The notes: a model not told the origin generated them from the sequence alone. 64,000 bases of DNA from Gammaproteobacteria bacterium (GCA_018828125.1 JAHJWB010000004.1:1-64000); one strand, 5' to 3'. Counted from the first letter of the stretch, positions 27,437 through 36,056 are shown. Made by a program: numbers and translations.

Positions 27437-28342
27437 TCAGCGCATGAAGGCGCGCAGCGCGTTGGCCGTGGCCTCTGGCAACTGTTCTGGGATGAAATGC
27501 CCCGCGGGCACGGCCTGGCCGGTCACCACGCCCGCGCATTGCGCTTGCCACAGCGCGAGCGGCTCGAACAGCCGGTGCACCACGCCGTGTTCGCCCCAGA
27601 TCACCAGGGTGTCACACGCAATCTTCTCGCCTTGGGCGCGGCCTGTGCGGTCATGGTCCAGGTCGATGCCCGCGCTGGCGCGGTAGTCCTCGCAGGCGGT
27701 GTGGATGGCCTCGGGCGTGCAAAAGCAGCGTTCGTAGTCGGCAAGGGCCTGGGGCTCGATGTGGGCCAGGCCTGCGCTGCCCCAGCCGCCCAGTTTGGCG
27801 TGCAGGTAGGCGACTGCGTTGCCGCCGATCATGGTCTCAGGCAGCGGGGCTGGCTGGATCAGGTGGAACCAGTGGTAGTAGGCGCGCGCAAAGTCCATGT
27901 CGGTGCGGGCGTACATGTCGAGCGTGGGGGCGATGTCGATCACGCACAGCTTCTTCACGCGGGCTGCGTGGTCCAGCGCCAGGCGGTGCGCCACGCGGCC
28001 GCCGCGGTCGTGGCCGCACAGGTAGAAGCTGTCGTGGCCCAGCGCGGTCATCACCTCGGCCATGTCCTGCGCCATGGCGCGTTTGCTGTAGTTGCTGTGG
28101 TCGGGTTGGCCGGGCGCGTGGGATGAGTCGCCATAGCCGCGCAGGTCGGGCAGCACCAGAAAGTAGTCGCGCGCCAGTTGCTGCGCCACGCGGTGCCACA
28201 GCGCATGGGTTTGCGGAAAACCGTGCAACAGCAGCAGCGGTGGCGCGCCCACTGTGCCACCGCTGCGCACAAAGATTTCCGCGCCCGAGGTGGTGATGCG
28301 CTGGGTGGTGAAGCCGTCAAACCAAGGGGTGGCAGTTGTCAT
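27437..28342 (-). CDS. Alpha/beta hydrolase of the haloacetate dehalogenase type
   Basis: A 301-residue alpha/beta hydrolase. LLLLHGFPQTHALWHRVA at about 34-51 is the oxyanion-hole loop. GHDRGGRVAHRL near 106-117 carries the nucleophilic Asp and the Arg pair of fluoroacetate/haloacetate dehalogenases. RAYYHWFHLIQPAPLPE near 150 carries the halide-binding His-Trp pair, and AGHFIPEQ near 284 holds the catalytic His. By family knowledge it would replace C-halogen with C-OH on small haloacids, though epoxide or ester hydrolysis cannot be excluded. It is upstream of the SnoaL-like gene on the same strand. Start 28342 begins MTTATPWFDGF. Confidence 0.85.
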   Translation of the reverse strand: MTTATPWFDGFTTQRITTSGAEIFVRSGGTVGAPPLLLLHGFPQTHALWHRVAQQLARDYFLVLPDLRGYGDSSHAPGQPDHSNYSKRAMAQDMAEVMTALGHDSFYLCGHDRGGRVAHRLALDHAARVKKLCVIDIAPTLDMYARTDMDFARAYYHWFHLIQPAPLPETMIGGNAVAYLHAKLGGWGSAGLAHIEPQALADYERCFCTPEAIHTACEDYRASAGIDLDHDRTGRAQGEKIACDTLVIWGEHGVVHRLFEPLALWQAQCAGVVTGQAVPAGHFIPEQLPEATANALRAFMR

Positions 28343-28419
28343 GGAGGGGGAGGTGGTTGGAGGGAACAGGTGGGGCTGCGGTTTCTTTGCAATCCGTCGA
28401 CCCGCAGCGAGGGTGTTGG

Positions 28420-28448
28420 CCCGCTGGGGGGAAGGCGCGCAACGCCTG
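28420..28448 (-). repeat. Possible fragment of GC-rich repeat family B
   Basis: Minus strand AGGCGTTGCGCGCCTTCCCC resembles the 5' part of family B but the rest of the element is missing. The match is short and may be chance. Confidence 0.35.
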
Positions 28449-28477
28449 CTACGGATTCGCGTTCGATCCATCAGATT

Positions 28478-28535
28478 CGTTCGGACTGAGCCTGTCGGAG
28501 CCTTGCGCTGCGCTTCGACAGCTCAGCATGAACGG
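28478..28535. repeat. REP-like inverted repeat
   Basis: The arms GTTCGGACTGAGCCTGTCGG and CTTCGACAGCTCAGCATGAA are near-complementary and flank a short GC-rich loop. This is the familiar REP/BIME-type palindrome of many proteobacteria. It lies between the hydrolase and pncC and could act as a terminator or mRNA-stabilising hairpin. Confidence 0.8.
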
Positions 28536-28573
28536 ATAGATATTTTTGAATGCGGATCGGTAGGAGGGGAACC

Positions 28574-29101
28574 CTAGGCCAGCAAAAACCCCAGCAGCCG
28601 CTGCAGTGCATACCGCACCGCGGCGGCGCGTATGGCGGTGCGGTCGCCTGCAAAGTGCTGCATCTCGCTGTGGGTTTGGCCCCCTACACACCAGGCAAAC
28701 CACACGGTGCCGACGGGTTTGGCGTCGCTGCCGCCCGTGGGCCCGGCCACGCCTGTCACGGCCAGGCTGACATTGGCTTGGGAATGGGTGAGTGCCCCAT
28801 CGGCCATGGCGCGGGCCACGGCCTCGCTCACGGCGCCGTCCTGCTCGATCATGGTGGGCGGTACGCCCAGCATGTCGGTTTTGGCGGCGTTGGAGTAGGT
28901 GACAAAACCGCGGTCAAACCAGTCGCTGGCGCCCGACAGATCGGTGCAGGCCGAGGCGATCATGCCGCCGGTGCAGCTCTCGGCGGTGGCCAGCCGGTGC
29001 CGGTGTTTCAAAAGCTGCAGTGAGATTTGAGTCAAATTGGCATCTAGCGCTTGATGGTCAAGCGCAGGTAGCTCATTTTTTGATAGTGATGCAGTTGTCA
29101 T
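28574..29101 (-). CDS. pncC: CinA C-terminal domain protein, nicotinamide-nucleotide amidohydrolase
   Basis: A 175-residue protein of the CinA C-terminal (PncC) family, which deamidates NMN to nicotinate mononucleotide in NAD recycling. LATAESCTGGMIASACTDLS at 37-56 and AVTGVAGPTGGSDAKPVGTV near 110-130 are the family motifs. The first 28 residues come almost entirely from a palindromic repeat A copy, so the element supplies the N-terminus. The ATG at 29101 overlaps the pgpA stop by one base, so the two genes are coupled. Confidence 0.93.
   Translation of the reverse strand: MTTASLSKNELPALDHQALDANLTQISLQLLKHRHRLATAESCTGGMIASACTDLSGASDWFDRGFVTYSNAAKTDMLGVPPTMIEQDGAVSEAVARAMADGALTHSQANVSLAVTGVAGPTGGSDAKPVGTVWFAWCVGGQTHSEMQHFAGDRTAIRAAAVRYALQRLLGFLLA
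29018..29095 (-). repeat. Palindromic repeat family A, copy 7 (5' end of pncC)
   Basis: On the minus strand, GAGCTACCTGCGCTTGACCA and TCAAGCGCTAGATGCCAATT match the consensus. It lies in frame just after the pncC start codon and encodes residues 3-28 (KNELPALDHQALDANLTQ part). Confidence 0.85.
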
Positions 29102-29616
29102 CAAAACCTCCAGAGTGCAATGACCAGCAAGGTGCAGAAGGCTGCCACAAAGTCGTCCCACAAGATACCCCAGCCCCCGCGCCAGCCAAAGCCCTTGAAC
29201 AGCCCATCGGCCCAGCCCACCGGACCGGGCTTGGCCGCATCAAAAAAACGGAACAGCGCAAACGCCACCAGTTGGCCCCACCAGCCCATGGGCATGGCCA
29301 GCCACAGCACCAGCCAGAAGGCCACCACCTCGTCCCATACGATGCTGCCGGGATCGGCCACGCGCATATTGCGTGCAGTGGTAGTGCACGCCCACCAGCC
29401 CACGACGGTGCTGGCGGCAATCAGCAACCCCATGTGCAGGGGCGACAGCCATTGCTGCAGCGCCAGGTAACTGAGCCAAGCCCACAGCGTGCCCACCGTG
29501 CCCGGCGCGATGCGCGACAGCCCCGCGCCAAAGCCCAACGCAATAAAGTGGGCCGGGTGGGAAAACATGAACGCCGCGGTGGGGCGGCGGGGGGCGGAAG
29601 AAGAGCTAGGAGTCAT
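29101..29616 (-). CDS. pgpA: Phosphatidylglycerophosphatase A
   Basis: A 171-residue membrane enzyme that dephosphorylates phosphatidylglycerol phosphate in the inner membrane. LGFGAGLSRIAPGTVGTLWA at about 27-46, DPGSIVWDEVVAFWLVLW near 89-106 and FALFRFFDAAKPGPVGWAD with the family Asp residues identify it. Start 29616 (MTPSSSSAP) was chosen over a longer frame. In many proteobacteria pgpA directly follows thiL; here thiL lies about 10 kb away on the same strand. Confidence 0.95.
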   Translation of the reverse strand: MTPSSSSAPRRPTAAFMFSHPAHFIALGFGAGLSRIAPGTVGTLWAWLSYLALQQWLSPLHMGLLIAASTVVGWWACTTTARNMRVADPGSIVWDEVVAFWLVLWLAMPMGWWGQLVAFALFRFFDAAKPGPVGWADGLFKGFGWRGGWGILWDDFVAAFCTLLVIALWRF

Positions 29617-29711
29617 ATCAACAATCAACGGTGCTTGGCGCAGCCCACGGCCCAAAAAACTGGCGCGGCCCAGACCAGTGCACCCGTGGAACTGGCTCCG
29701 CCAGGCCACCG

Positions 29712-29774
29712 GGTGCGTCCCCCTCCCACGCAGCGAGAGAGGGGTGAAGGCGCAAAGCGCCTCAGGGGGTGTTC
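29712..29774 (-). repeat. GC-rich repeat family B, copy 2 (shortened)
   Basis: On the minus strand, CCCCCTGAGGCGCTTTGCGC is followed by CTTCACCCCTCTCTCGCTGC and GGGAGGGGGACGC. It corresponds to the left half of the long copies. It lies between the DUF4139 gene and pgpA. Confidence 0.8.
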
Positions 29775-29797
29775 CATCTTTTCAGGGGGAGCTTCAT

Positions 29798-31447
29798 CTA
29801 TTGCCTTTCCAGCAGCTCGATGTCTTTGGGGTAGCGAATGGTGTGTTCCGCGCTGAACTGCGCCGTGGCACCCGCGGCCAACGGCTGCTCCCACGCGACG
29901 GTGCCGGGCGTGCGGTTCCAGGTCAGCTCGGTCGGCTGGGGCTGGTAGCGCGACTCGACCTCGATCTTCTCGTTGCGCGACACCGGCGCGGCGTGCAGCA
30001 CTTGCAGCGTGATGCTTTCCTTGTGGCGGTTTTCCACGCTGTAAGCGCGGCGCGTTTTGCGCTCGGTGCGTGAGCCGGTAAAACCGGTGGTGCCTGTCAA
30101 ATCCTGCACAGGCTCGGCCCGCACGGTGACCAGCTCATCGCGGCCAAACGATAGACTGGTGTTGCCTGCCGGGGCGCCCGCACTGGGTGTGCCGAAGTCG
30201 ATGCGCCCCGTGCCCACAAACGCGCCGTCGCGGTACAGACCTGCAGACCCCGCAGGCCACACGCCCGGCGGCTGGGCGATGTGGGCGACGAGATACGCGG
30301 CCTCTTCCATGGCGGGCGAGGTGCGGGTGATCAGCGTAGCGGCCGCACTGTGGTTGCCCAGCGCCAGGGTCACACGCTGGCCGCTGGAGGGCACGGTGAT
30401 GCGCTGGGGCACGGCGAACTCGGTGGCAAATCCTTTGTCGATGGCGCTGACGTCGAACGTGGGCATGGCTTCTTGTTCGGCGGCATTGCGAGACCTGGAA
30501 AGGGACGCAATGGCAGGCGCGGGCGACATCGCCATGGCGGGCGCTGGAGCGGCCACAGCCTGCGGTGGCGGCGCCACATTCAGCCACCACGGTCGTGGCA
30601 GTTGCCCCTGCGTGGCGCGCCCAGGCTGGCCGGTGGACAGCGTCAATTGCACGTTGCTCCAGTCTTCACCGCTGTTCTGTGCCACCAGTGCCTGGCGGTC
30701 CAGCAGCACCGTGGATTTGGTGGCGTCCAGCGTGGCGCGGTAGGTGGGCTGCCAGCCGGGGCCGCGCACTTGGTACGACATGCGCAGCTCGGCATCGCGC
30801 TCGGTGGCTAGGTTGATGGTGACCGACACCACCCGCGCGCGCTGGCTGGTCACGCGGTCGCGCTCGGCCACCAGGGGCTTGAGGGCCAGTTCCAGCGATT
30901 CCTGTTTGCGCTTGAGTTGGTGCGCGCGTGCAAAACTGTCCTGCCCGGACTTGCGCAGCACCTCGGCCGTAGCGGTGATCTGTGCGGGGGTGGCGCTGGC
31001 CGCGCGACCAGGGGCCGCTTCGTCGGAAGCCTTGCTGCCGGCCACGCTGCGCAGGTAGCTGTCGACCAACTCCAGGGCCGAGGCCTCGGCTTTGACGCCA
31101 GCGATCTGGTCTTGCAGTTCGCGGATGCGGCCATCGAGCGGGCTGGCGCAGGCCGTCACCACGTCGCGGTCTTCGGTCAGCACATTGAACTCGCCCACGC
31201 GCACTGCGGGGTCGGCGTTGATCTGCAGGCTTTGCACATCCAGCGATGCGGGCAGGCAGGCCAGCGTGAGGCTGCGCGCACCGGCAGTCACCTTGGCTAC
31301 GCGTTCTACCGTGGCGCTGCCGGGGTAGACCGTGACGCGGGCGATCCGCGAGCTGTCCTGGGCCAGTGTCGCGGGAAAGGCGCTGTGCAGCAGCAACACA
31401 GCAAGGCAAGGGAGCGCAGGGCGCAAAGCAGCGGGGCGGTAGGTCAC
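29798..31447 (-). CDS. DUF4139 domain exported protein
   Basis: A 549-residue protein. I chose the GTG start at 31447, which opens a signal peptide ending near TLAQ and has GGAG upstream. An N-terminal DUF4140-like part follows (ARVTVYPGSATVERVAKVTA). A helical region with coiled-coil character (about 85-190, QLKRKQESLELALKPLVAER) follows. The C-terminal DUF4139 part is beta-rich (YQVRGPGWQPTYRATLDA, NSGEDWSNVQLTLSTGQP, KTRRAYSVENRHKESITLQV). These proteins are widespread, periplasmic or surface-associated, and without known function. The gene is divergent from the possible toxin pair. Confidence 0.88.
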   Translation of the reverse strand: MTYRPAALRPALPCLAVLLLHSAFPATLAQDSSRIARVTVYPGSATVERVAKVTAGARSLTLACLPASLDVQSLQINADPAVRVGEFNVLTEDRDVVTACASPLDGRIRELQDQIAGVKAEASALELVDSYLRSVAGSKASDEAAPGRAASATPAQITATAEVLRKSGQDSFARAHQLKRKQESLELALKPLVAERDRVTSQRARVVSVTINLATERDAELRMSYQVRGPGWQPTYRATLDATKSTVLLDRQALVAQNSGEDWSNVQLTLSTGQPGRATQGQLPRPWWLNVAPPPQAVAAPAPAMAMSPAPAIASLSRSRNAAEQEAMPTFDVSAIDKGFATEFAVPQRITVPSSGQRVTLALGNHSAAATLITRTSPAMEEAAYLVAHIAQPPGVWPAGSAGLYRDGAFVGTGRIDFGTPSAGAPAGNTSLSFGRDELVTVRAEPVQDLTGTTGFTGSRTERKTRRAYSVENRHKESITLQVLHAAPVSRNEKIEVESRYQPQPTELTWNRTPGTVAWEQPLAAGATAQFSAEHTIRYPKDIELLERQ

Positions 31448-31717
31448 GGGGCGGCTCCTGGTGCGGGGATGCGGGATGCTAGCAGTCCTTGTCGTGCGGG
31501 ACTCGCCAGGGCAGCGGCTACGCGGCGACAACTTCTTGTAACCATTAAATGAACGCTGCCCTCGCCTGCACGCCAGGATGCGTTTAAAAACCAGCGGCGT
31601 GACCCGCCTTGGCAGTCGCTCCGACGGCCGAGGCTTTTGGGCGTCGGTGCCGTGCTGCACAGCCCCTGTCACCGGGTCTCCCTTTCACAAGCCTATCCCC
31701 TTCACCGGAGCCACTGC
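31448..31717. promoter_or_regulatory. Divergent intergenic region
   Basis: A 270-bp region between the DUF4139 gene and the glycine-zipper gene. It should carry both promoters; TTGTAACCATTAAATG at about 31537 is the most AT-rich part. No gene or repeat was seen. Confidence 0.45.
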
Positions 31718-32416
31718 GTGCAAGACAACGATGACAAAAGCGCTTTTGATTCAGCCATCCGTGCACTCGAATTCGAGATCGCCAATGCGGGAACCCACCT
31801 GACCATCGATGCCACCGCACGCCAGGCGTATTCGATGCAGATCCAGGCCATGGCCAACGAACTGCGGGGCCAGGCAACCAGTGGCCGCATCACCTGGGCG
31901 CAGGCTGCGCAGCAGGCGCAAGAGGCACGCAACGCCATCATGGAAGTGATCCGTGGCCGCAGCACCCCGGTGGGCCGCGCAATGGCCGAACGGCTCAAGC
32001 GCGAGGGCAAGACCCTCAACGAATTGATTGCGCGCAAGACGCAGCAGTTGCACGGCGCGTCCACAGACTTCAACCGTCTGTCGGCCACGCAAAAGAACGC
32101 GGTGTATGCGGAGATCGTCAAATCGGCGGGGGCCTCCAACCCCAAGGTCACGGCCACCATGCGCAATCTGTCGCGTGCCGGGCGGGGTTTGCTGGTGGTG
32201 TCGATTGCCATTTCGGTGTATTCCGTGGCCCATGCCGAGGACAAGGCGGGCGCCGCGCGCCGCGAACTGGCCGTGACCGGGGCGGGTATCGGTGGCGGCA
32301 TTGCGGGCGGCGCGCTGGCGGGCCTGGCGTGCGGTCCCGGGGCGCCGGTGTGTGTCACGGTGGGGGCTTTTGTGGGCGGAGCGCTGGCGGCGTTTGGCGT
32401 CGACTTTTTCTGGTGA
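31718..32416 (+). CDS. Glycine-zipper membrane protein, candidate pore-forming effector
   Basis: A 232-residue protein starting with GTG at 31718, with GGAG upstream. The N-terminal 150 residues are soluble and helical (RQAYSMQIQAMANELRGQAT; QAQEARNAIMEVIRGRSTPV). The C-terminus has one hydrophobic span (RGLLVVSIAISVYSVAHA) and then a Gly/Ala-rich pair of spans, GAGIGGGIAGGALAGLACGP and CVTVGAFVGGALAAFGVDFFW. Such glycine-zipper ends occur in membrane-active toxins and some secretion-system effectors. The downstream gene starts 17 bp later, as expected for a partner or immunity protein. The toxin role is inference; a plain membrane protein is the alternative. Confidence 0.6.
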   Translation: MQDNDDKSAFDSAIRALEFEIANAGTHLTIDATARQAYSMQIQAMANELRGQATSGRITWAQAAQQAQEARNAIMEVIRGRSTPVGRAMAERLKREGKTLNELIARKTQQLHGASTDFNRLSATQKNAVYAEIVKSAGASNPKVTATMRNLSRAGRGLLVVSIAISVYSVAHAEDKAGAARRELAVTGAGIGGGIAGGALAGLACGPGAPVCVTVGAFVGGALAAFGVDFFW

Positions 32417-32433
32417 TCGGGAGCGGTTGCACC

Positions 32434-32904
32434 ATGCACATCCTTTCCGCCTCAGAGCTTTCTGTCGCACACGTTCGAGGCCTTCCGGAAGGCGCCGAGC
32501 CCGTCTGTGAAGTGGTCAGCAACGGGCAAGCCACCGGCCAGAAGGTGCCCGGTGCGGTGCTCGAAGCCGCTGCGCAATGGCAGTCGTTCACCCTGCTGTT
32601 CACCACCGACGACATCCCGTTTGAAGAGCATCTGCACATCCACCTGCTGGACGCGCAGCTGCAGTTGCTGGACTCCGCAACGGTCGGCGGCATGTATTCG
32701 ACGGGCTCGTTCTCGCTGCTCGAATCCGCCGACCCGGACACCCTTCGGTTTCGATTCATCGGCGACACCGACTGGAGTGTCCAGGTGCTGCCCGAACCGG
32801 GCTTCAGAGTGCCACTGCTGTCTGAACCCACCGGGGTGAGCCGTCCGCTGGGGTTCTCGCGCCATTTCATCGTGCGCGGGCAGCCTCAGCCAGAAAGAAC
32901 GTAG
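32434..32904 (+). CDS. Hypothetical protein, possible partner of the glycine-zipper protein
   Basis: A 156-residue soluble, acidic protein with no recognised family. It starts at 32434 with GGGAG eleven bases upstream. It is beta-rich by eye (SFTLLFTTDDIPFEEHLHIH, DTLRFRFIGDTDWSVQVLPE). There is no signal peptide or membrane segment. Its tight link to the preceding gene suggests a shared function, and an immunity, chaperone or adaptor role is conceivable. Confidence 0.6.
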   Translation: MHILSASELSVAHVRGLPEGAEPVCEVVSNGQATGQKVPGAVLEAAAQWQSFTLLFTTDDIPFEEHLHIHLLDAQLQLLDSATVGGMYSTGSFSLLESADPDTLRFRFIGDTDWSVQVLPEPGFRVPLLSEPTGVSRPLGFSRHFIVRGQPQPERT

Positions 32905-32984
32905 CCAGCGGAAGAAGTACCGCGGGGGCAAGTCCCTCGTCAGAACGCCTTGCGCCTTGTGCCTCGGGCGGCGTGCGGGTCTTG

Positions 32985-33425
32985 TCACGGCTGCTGGATC
33001 AGCTCTATCCGATAGCCGTCAGGATCTTCGATGAATGCAATATGTTCTGGCGCAGAGCGGTCCGGTGACCGGGATTGCATGGGGCCCGCTTTGCGCACCA
33101 CCTTGACGCCAGCGGCCTGCAAACGGGCACAGCTGTGGGCCACGCTGTGCACAGCCAACGCGATGTGACCATACGCGGTTCCTTGCTGATAGGCAGTCTC
33201 GTCCCAGTTGTGCGTCAGTTCAATGCTGGCGTCCGTTTTTTCTTGTCCGTAGCCGACGAAGGCCAGGGTAAAGCGGCCGTCGGGGTAGCGCTCCTGCCGG
33301 TGCAGGCGCATTCCCAGCGGGCCGGTGTAGAACGCCAGAGAGCGTTCCAGGTCTGCCACGCGCAGCATCGTGTGCAGCAATCGGGTGGGCTGGGTGTGCA
33401 GCCCTTCGTTATTCATCGGGATCAT
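32985..33425 (-). CDS. gloA: Lactoylglutathione lyase (glyoxalase I)
   Basis: A 146-residue enzyme that converts the methylglyoxal-glutathione hemithioacetal to S-lactoylglutathione in the cytoplasm. Metal ligands are visible as His in LLHTMLRV, Glu in DASIELTHNW, His in AYGHIAL and Glu in YRIELIQ. LERSLAFYTGPLGMRLHRQE is the standard opening. Start 33425 follows AGGAGCCCC; a second ATG at 33416 is possible. The gene stands alone between the hypothetical pair and the tautomerase-like gene. Confidence 0.95.
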   Translation of the reverse strand: MIPMNNEGLHTQPTRLLHTMLRVADLERSLAFYTGPLGMRLHRQERYPDGRFTLAFVGYGQEKTDASIELTHNWDETAYQQGTAYGHIALAVHSVAHSCARLQAAGVKVVRKAGPMQSRSPDRSAPEHIAFIEDPDGYRIELIQQP

Positions 33426-33525
33426 GGGGCTCCTGGGGAGAGGGGACACACGGTGTGGCGGTGTGCGGCCATGCACAAGCACATGCATGCTCGCAAGCAC
33501 GCATCACCGTGTGTCGTCCTTGGAT

Positions 33526-33942
33526 TTAGCCTTGGGCAGCTGCTGCGCCCAGCTCCTGGTTGGTGTAGGCCTTGCCGCCAATTCCCCACATACCATCCAC
33601 CGCGTATTTCAGATTGACCCAGATGCGCTCGCGTGGCTGTTTGCCGTCGCAGGCTTCAAAGAGGATATCGGTGGCCTCGGCCACATACGTGTTTTGGATG
33701 TCCCGCGTGGCAAATGCAAACGACGGTGTGAGCCACTCGACGATGGCGACGGGTGTGGGTTCCAGCCCTGCGTAGGTGCTGCCGGCGGGTAGCTCCGTGA
33801 TGTGGCCAATGACGTTGGGCGTGAAGAACTGGTTTCCGGCCAGGCCATGCAGCCTGAGAAAGGCCTCTGACAGGCTTGCCATGGTGCTCTGGTGGCGGTG
33901 CTTGGGCAAGACGCCTTCGGTGATGAGGAGTGTGAGGGGCAT
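33526..33942 (-). CDS. Tautomerase superfamily protein
   Basis: A 138-residue protein that begins MPLTLLITEG, giving the N-terminal Pro of the tautomerase superfamily. TYAGLEPTPVAIVEWLTPS and TEATDILFEACDGK-like segments, with RIWVNLKYAVDGMWGIGGKA near the end, resemble the duplicated or fused tautomerase domains in which NLKYAVDGMWGIGG corresponds to the C-terminal loop of 4-oxalocrotonate tautomerase. The substrate is unknown. It is divergent from a LysR gene 121 bp away, which probably regulates it. Confidence 0.8.
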   Translation of the reverse strand: MPLTLLITEGVLPKHRHQSTMASLSEAFLRLHGLAGNQFFTPNVIGHITELPAGSTYAGLEPTPVAIVEWLTPSFAFATRDIQNTYVAEATDILFEACDGKQPRERIWVNLKYAVDGMWGIGGKAYTNQELGAAAAQG

Positions 33943-34063
33943 GACAGCTTCAAATGGGTTAAGTGACTCGGTGCGGACCATCCGCACACCCGCACTGTCG
34001 CGATTTGCATGGGTTGCGGAAACAGCTGGCGGAACACAGTGCTTGTGCAGAAAATGCACAACC

Positions 34064-35008
34064 ATGGACAACCTCACGCTGGATGACTTCGCCTTGTTTG
34101 CGCAAATTGCCGCTGCGCATTCGTTTTCAACCGTGGCGCGCGAGCGCAACGTCGCTGCGAGCCACGTCTCGCGTGCCATGGCCCGGATCGAAGCCGCATG
34201 TGGCTTGCGCCTGGCCCACCGCACCACGCACAGCTTGTCGCTGACCGAAGAGGGCGAGATGTTTCTGGAGCATGCGCGGCGCATCCTGGGCGAATACGCG
34301 CAGCTGCGAGACGGATTTGGCGGGCGCTCGCTGCACATTGGCGGCACGGTGCGCATCAGCGTCAGCCAGTTGCTGGCTGAATATGTGCTGATTCCCCAAT
34401 TGCACCTTCTCAGCGCCCAGCACCCGGGGCTGACGGTTCAACTGCAGGTGGAGGACCGTGTAGTGGACATGGCCGACGAGTCCATCGATATCGCGATCAG
34501 AGCGGGGGTAGACCCGGCGCAGGCCTCCGTTGCGCGATCCCTGGGGAGCCACGGTCGTGCGCTTTATGCATCACCCGGGTATTTGAGGGAGCACGGCACG
34601 CCCGTGTCGGTGTCGGATCTGGCGGCCCACCGGCTGATCTCTAATGCCGCCACCCCTGCTCACAACCAGTGGGGCTTCCGGGTGAATGGTGAGCCCACCA
34701 CGCTGAGCGTGAAGGGCCAGGTGCAGGTCAACAGCAGTGCTTCGGTGATCTCCCTGGCGTTGAGCGGCGCAGGCATCGCACGCATGAACGATGTGGTGGG
34801 GCAGGCGCTGGTGGAGCAGAGGAGGCTCCTGCCGGTTTTGCCCCAGGCGGTCGAACGCGGCAGCCACCCGATTTTTGCGGTGATCCTGAGCACCCGGCAC
34901 CGTGCCCCCAAGATGCGGGCCACCATGGACTATCTGCAGACCTGCTTCGCGCCGTTTGTCACACCAGAGGGGGCGACGGCCGCTTTGCCCCAGCCCGGCG
35001 GGGCATAG
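34064..35008 (+). CDS. LysR family transcriptional regulator
   Basis: A 314-residue protein. The N-terminal winged helix (DDFALFAQIAAAHSFSTVAR, residues 7-26; VSRAMARIEAACGLRLAHRT) is followed by the substrate-binding domain (about 90-295). The start at 34064 matches family N-termini (MDNLTLDDF). It faces the tautomerase gene in a divergent arrangement, the usual LysR-target layout. It converges on another LysR gene with only 22 bp between the stops. Confidence 0.92.
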   Translation: MDNLTLDDFALFAQIAAAHSFSTVARERNVAASHVSRAMARIEAACGLRLAHRTTHSLSLTEEGEMFLEHARRILGEYAQLRDGFGGRSLHIGGTVRISVSQLLAEYVLIPQLHLLSAQHPGLTVQLQVEDRVVDMADESIDIAIRAGVDPAQASVARSLGSHGRALYASPGYLREHGTPVSVSDLAAHRLISNAATPAHNQWGFRVNGEPTTLSVKGQVQVNSSASVISLALSGAGIARMNDVVGQALVEQRRLLPVLPQAVERGSHPIFAVILSTRHRAPKMRATMDYLQTCFAPFVTPEGATAALPQPGGA

Positions 35009-35030
35009 GCACCCGCGCACTGCCAGACGC

Positions 35031-35915
35031 CTACAGCACCCCTGGCACCTCCGCCGCCAGAAAGTCGTATACCGCCCGAATCCGGCGGCTGGTGCGGATC
35101 TCGCGGTGCACCGTGAGCCAGATGGGCAACTCGGGCAGGGGCAGCATGGGCAGCACCGCCACCACATGGGGGTCGGTGCGGGCCATGTAATGGCTCACAA
35201 ACCCGATGCCCAGGCCCGCGCGTACCGCCTCCCAATACGCCATGAGATCGTCGGTGCGAAACGCGAAGTGCGCGCGCTCCACCGGGTAGCCCATGGCGGC
35301 GAAGCCTTGCAGGATTTCTTCGTTCCGGTCGTTGCCCACCAGTTCGTGCTGCAGCAGGTCTGGCGGCTGCCGGGGTGTGCCTTTGCGGCGCAGGTAGTCG
35401 CGGTGGGCATAGGCGCCCAGCGTGACCGCGCCGATGCGCTTGGCCACCAGGCTGGCCTGGTCGGGGCGCACCATGCGCAGTGCGATGTCGGCCTCGCGTC
35501 GCAGGAGGTTGGTGACCTCGTTGCTGGCCACCAGTTCTACCTGTACTTCGGGCAGCGTCTGGCGCATGCGGGCCAGCACCGGCGGCAGCAGCACGCAGGC
35601 CACGGGCTGGCTGGCGGTGATGCGCACGGTGCCGCTCACGCCCGCCTCGGCGCCCGACACGCTGCGCGCCAGCTGGTGCGCGCTGGCCTCCATGCCACGG
35701 GCCGATTCGGCCAGCCGCAGTGCGGTGGCGGTGGGCAGCAGCCCACGCCCGGTGCGCTCGAACAACACCACGCCCAGTTGTGATTCCAGCTCGGCAATGT
35801 GGCGGCCAATGGTGGGCTGGCTGGCGTTGAGCACACGGGCTGCGCCCAGCAGGCTTCCTTGGTCGAGTGCGGCCAGAAAGGACTGCACCAGGCTCCAGTC
35901 AAAGGTCTGATTCAT
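35031..35915 (-). CDS. LysR family transcriptional regulator
   Basis: A 294-residue regulator with an N-terminal helix-turn-helix (VQSFLAALDQGSLLGAARVL, then ASQPTIGRHIAELESQLGVV). The effector domain spans about 90-290. It is divergent from the NAD-binding protein gene, 141 bp away, so that gene and the nitroreductase-like gene behind it are likely targets. Confidence 0.92.
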   Translation of the reverse strand: MNQTFDWSLVQSFLAALDQGSLLGAARVLNASQPTIGRHIAELESQLGVVLFERTGRGLLPTATALRLAESARGMEASAHQLARSVSGAEAGVSGTVRITASQPVACVLLPPVLARMRQTLPEVQVELVASNEVTNLLRREADIALRMVRPDQASLVAKRIGAVTLGAYAHRDYLRRKGTPRQPPDLLQHELVGNDRNEEILQGFAAMGYPVERAHFAFRTDDLMAYWEAVRAGLGIGFVSHYMARTDPHVVAVLPMLPLPELPIWLTVHREIRTSRRIRAVYDFLAAEVPGVL

Positions 35916-36056
35916 GGCGATAGCGTGCCTGCAATGAGGCAGCAGCGGGGTGGATGGTGGTATTCAATTTTGCATTGCTGCTATGAGCAGTTAGGCAATT
36001 GTGTAACGGTGCCGGCGTTTCCACAATCGCTCCATCCCTACGAATGGAGCTCTGAA

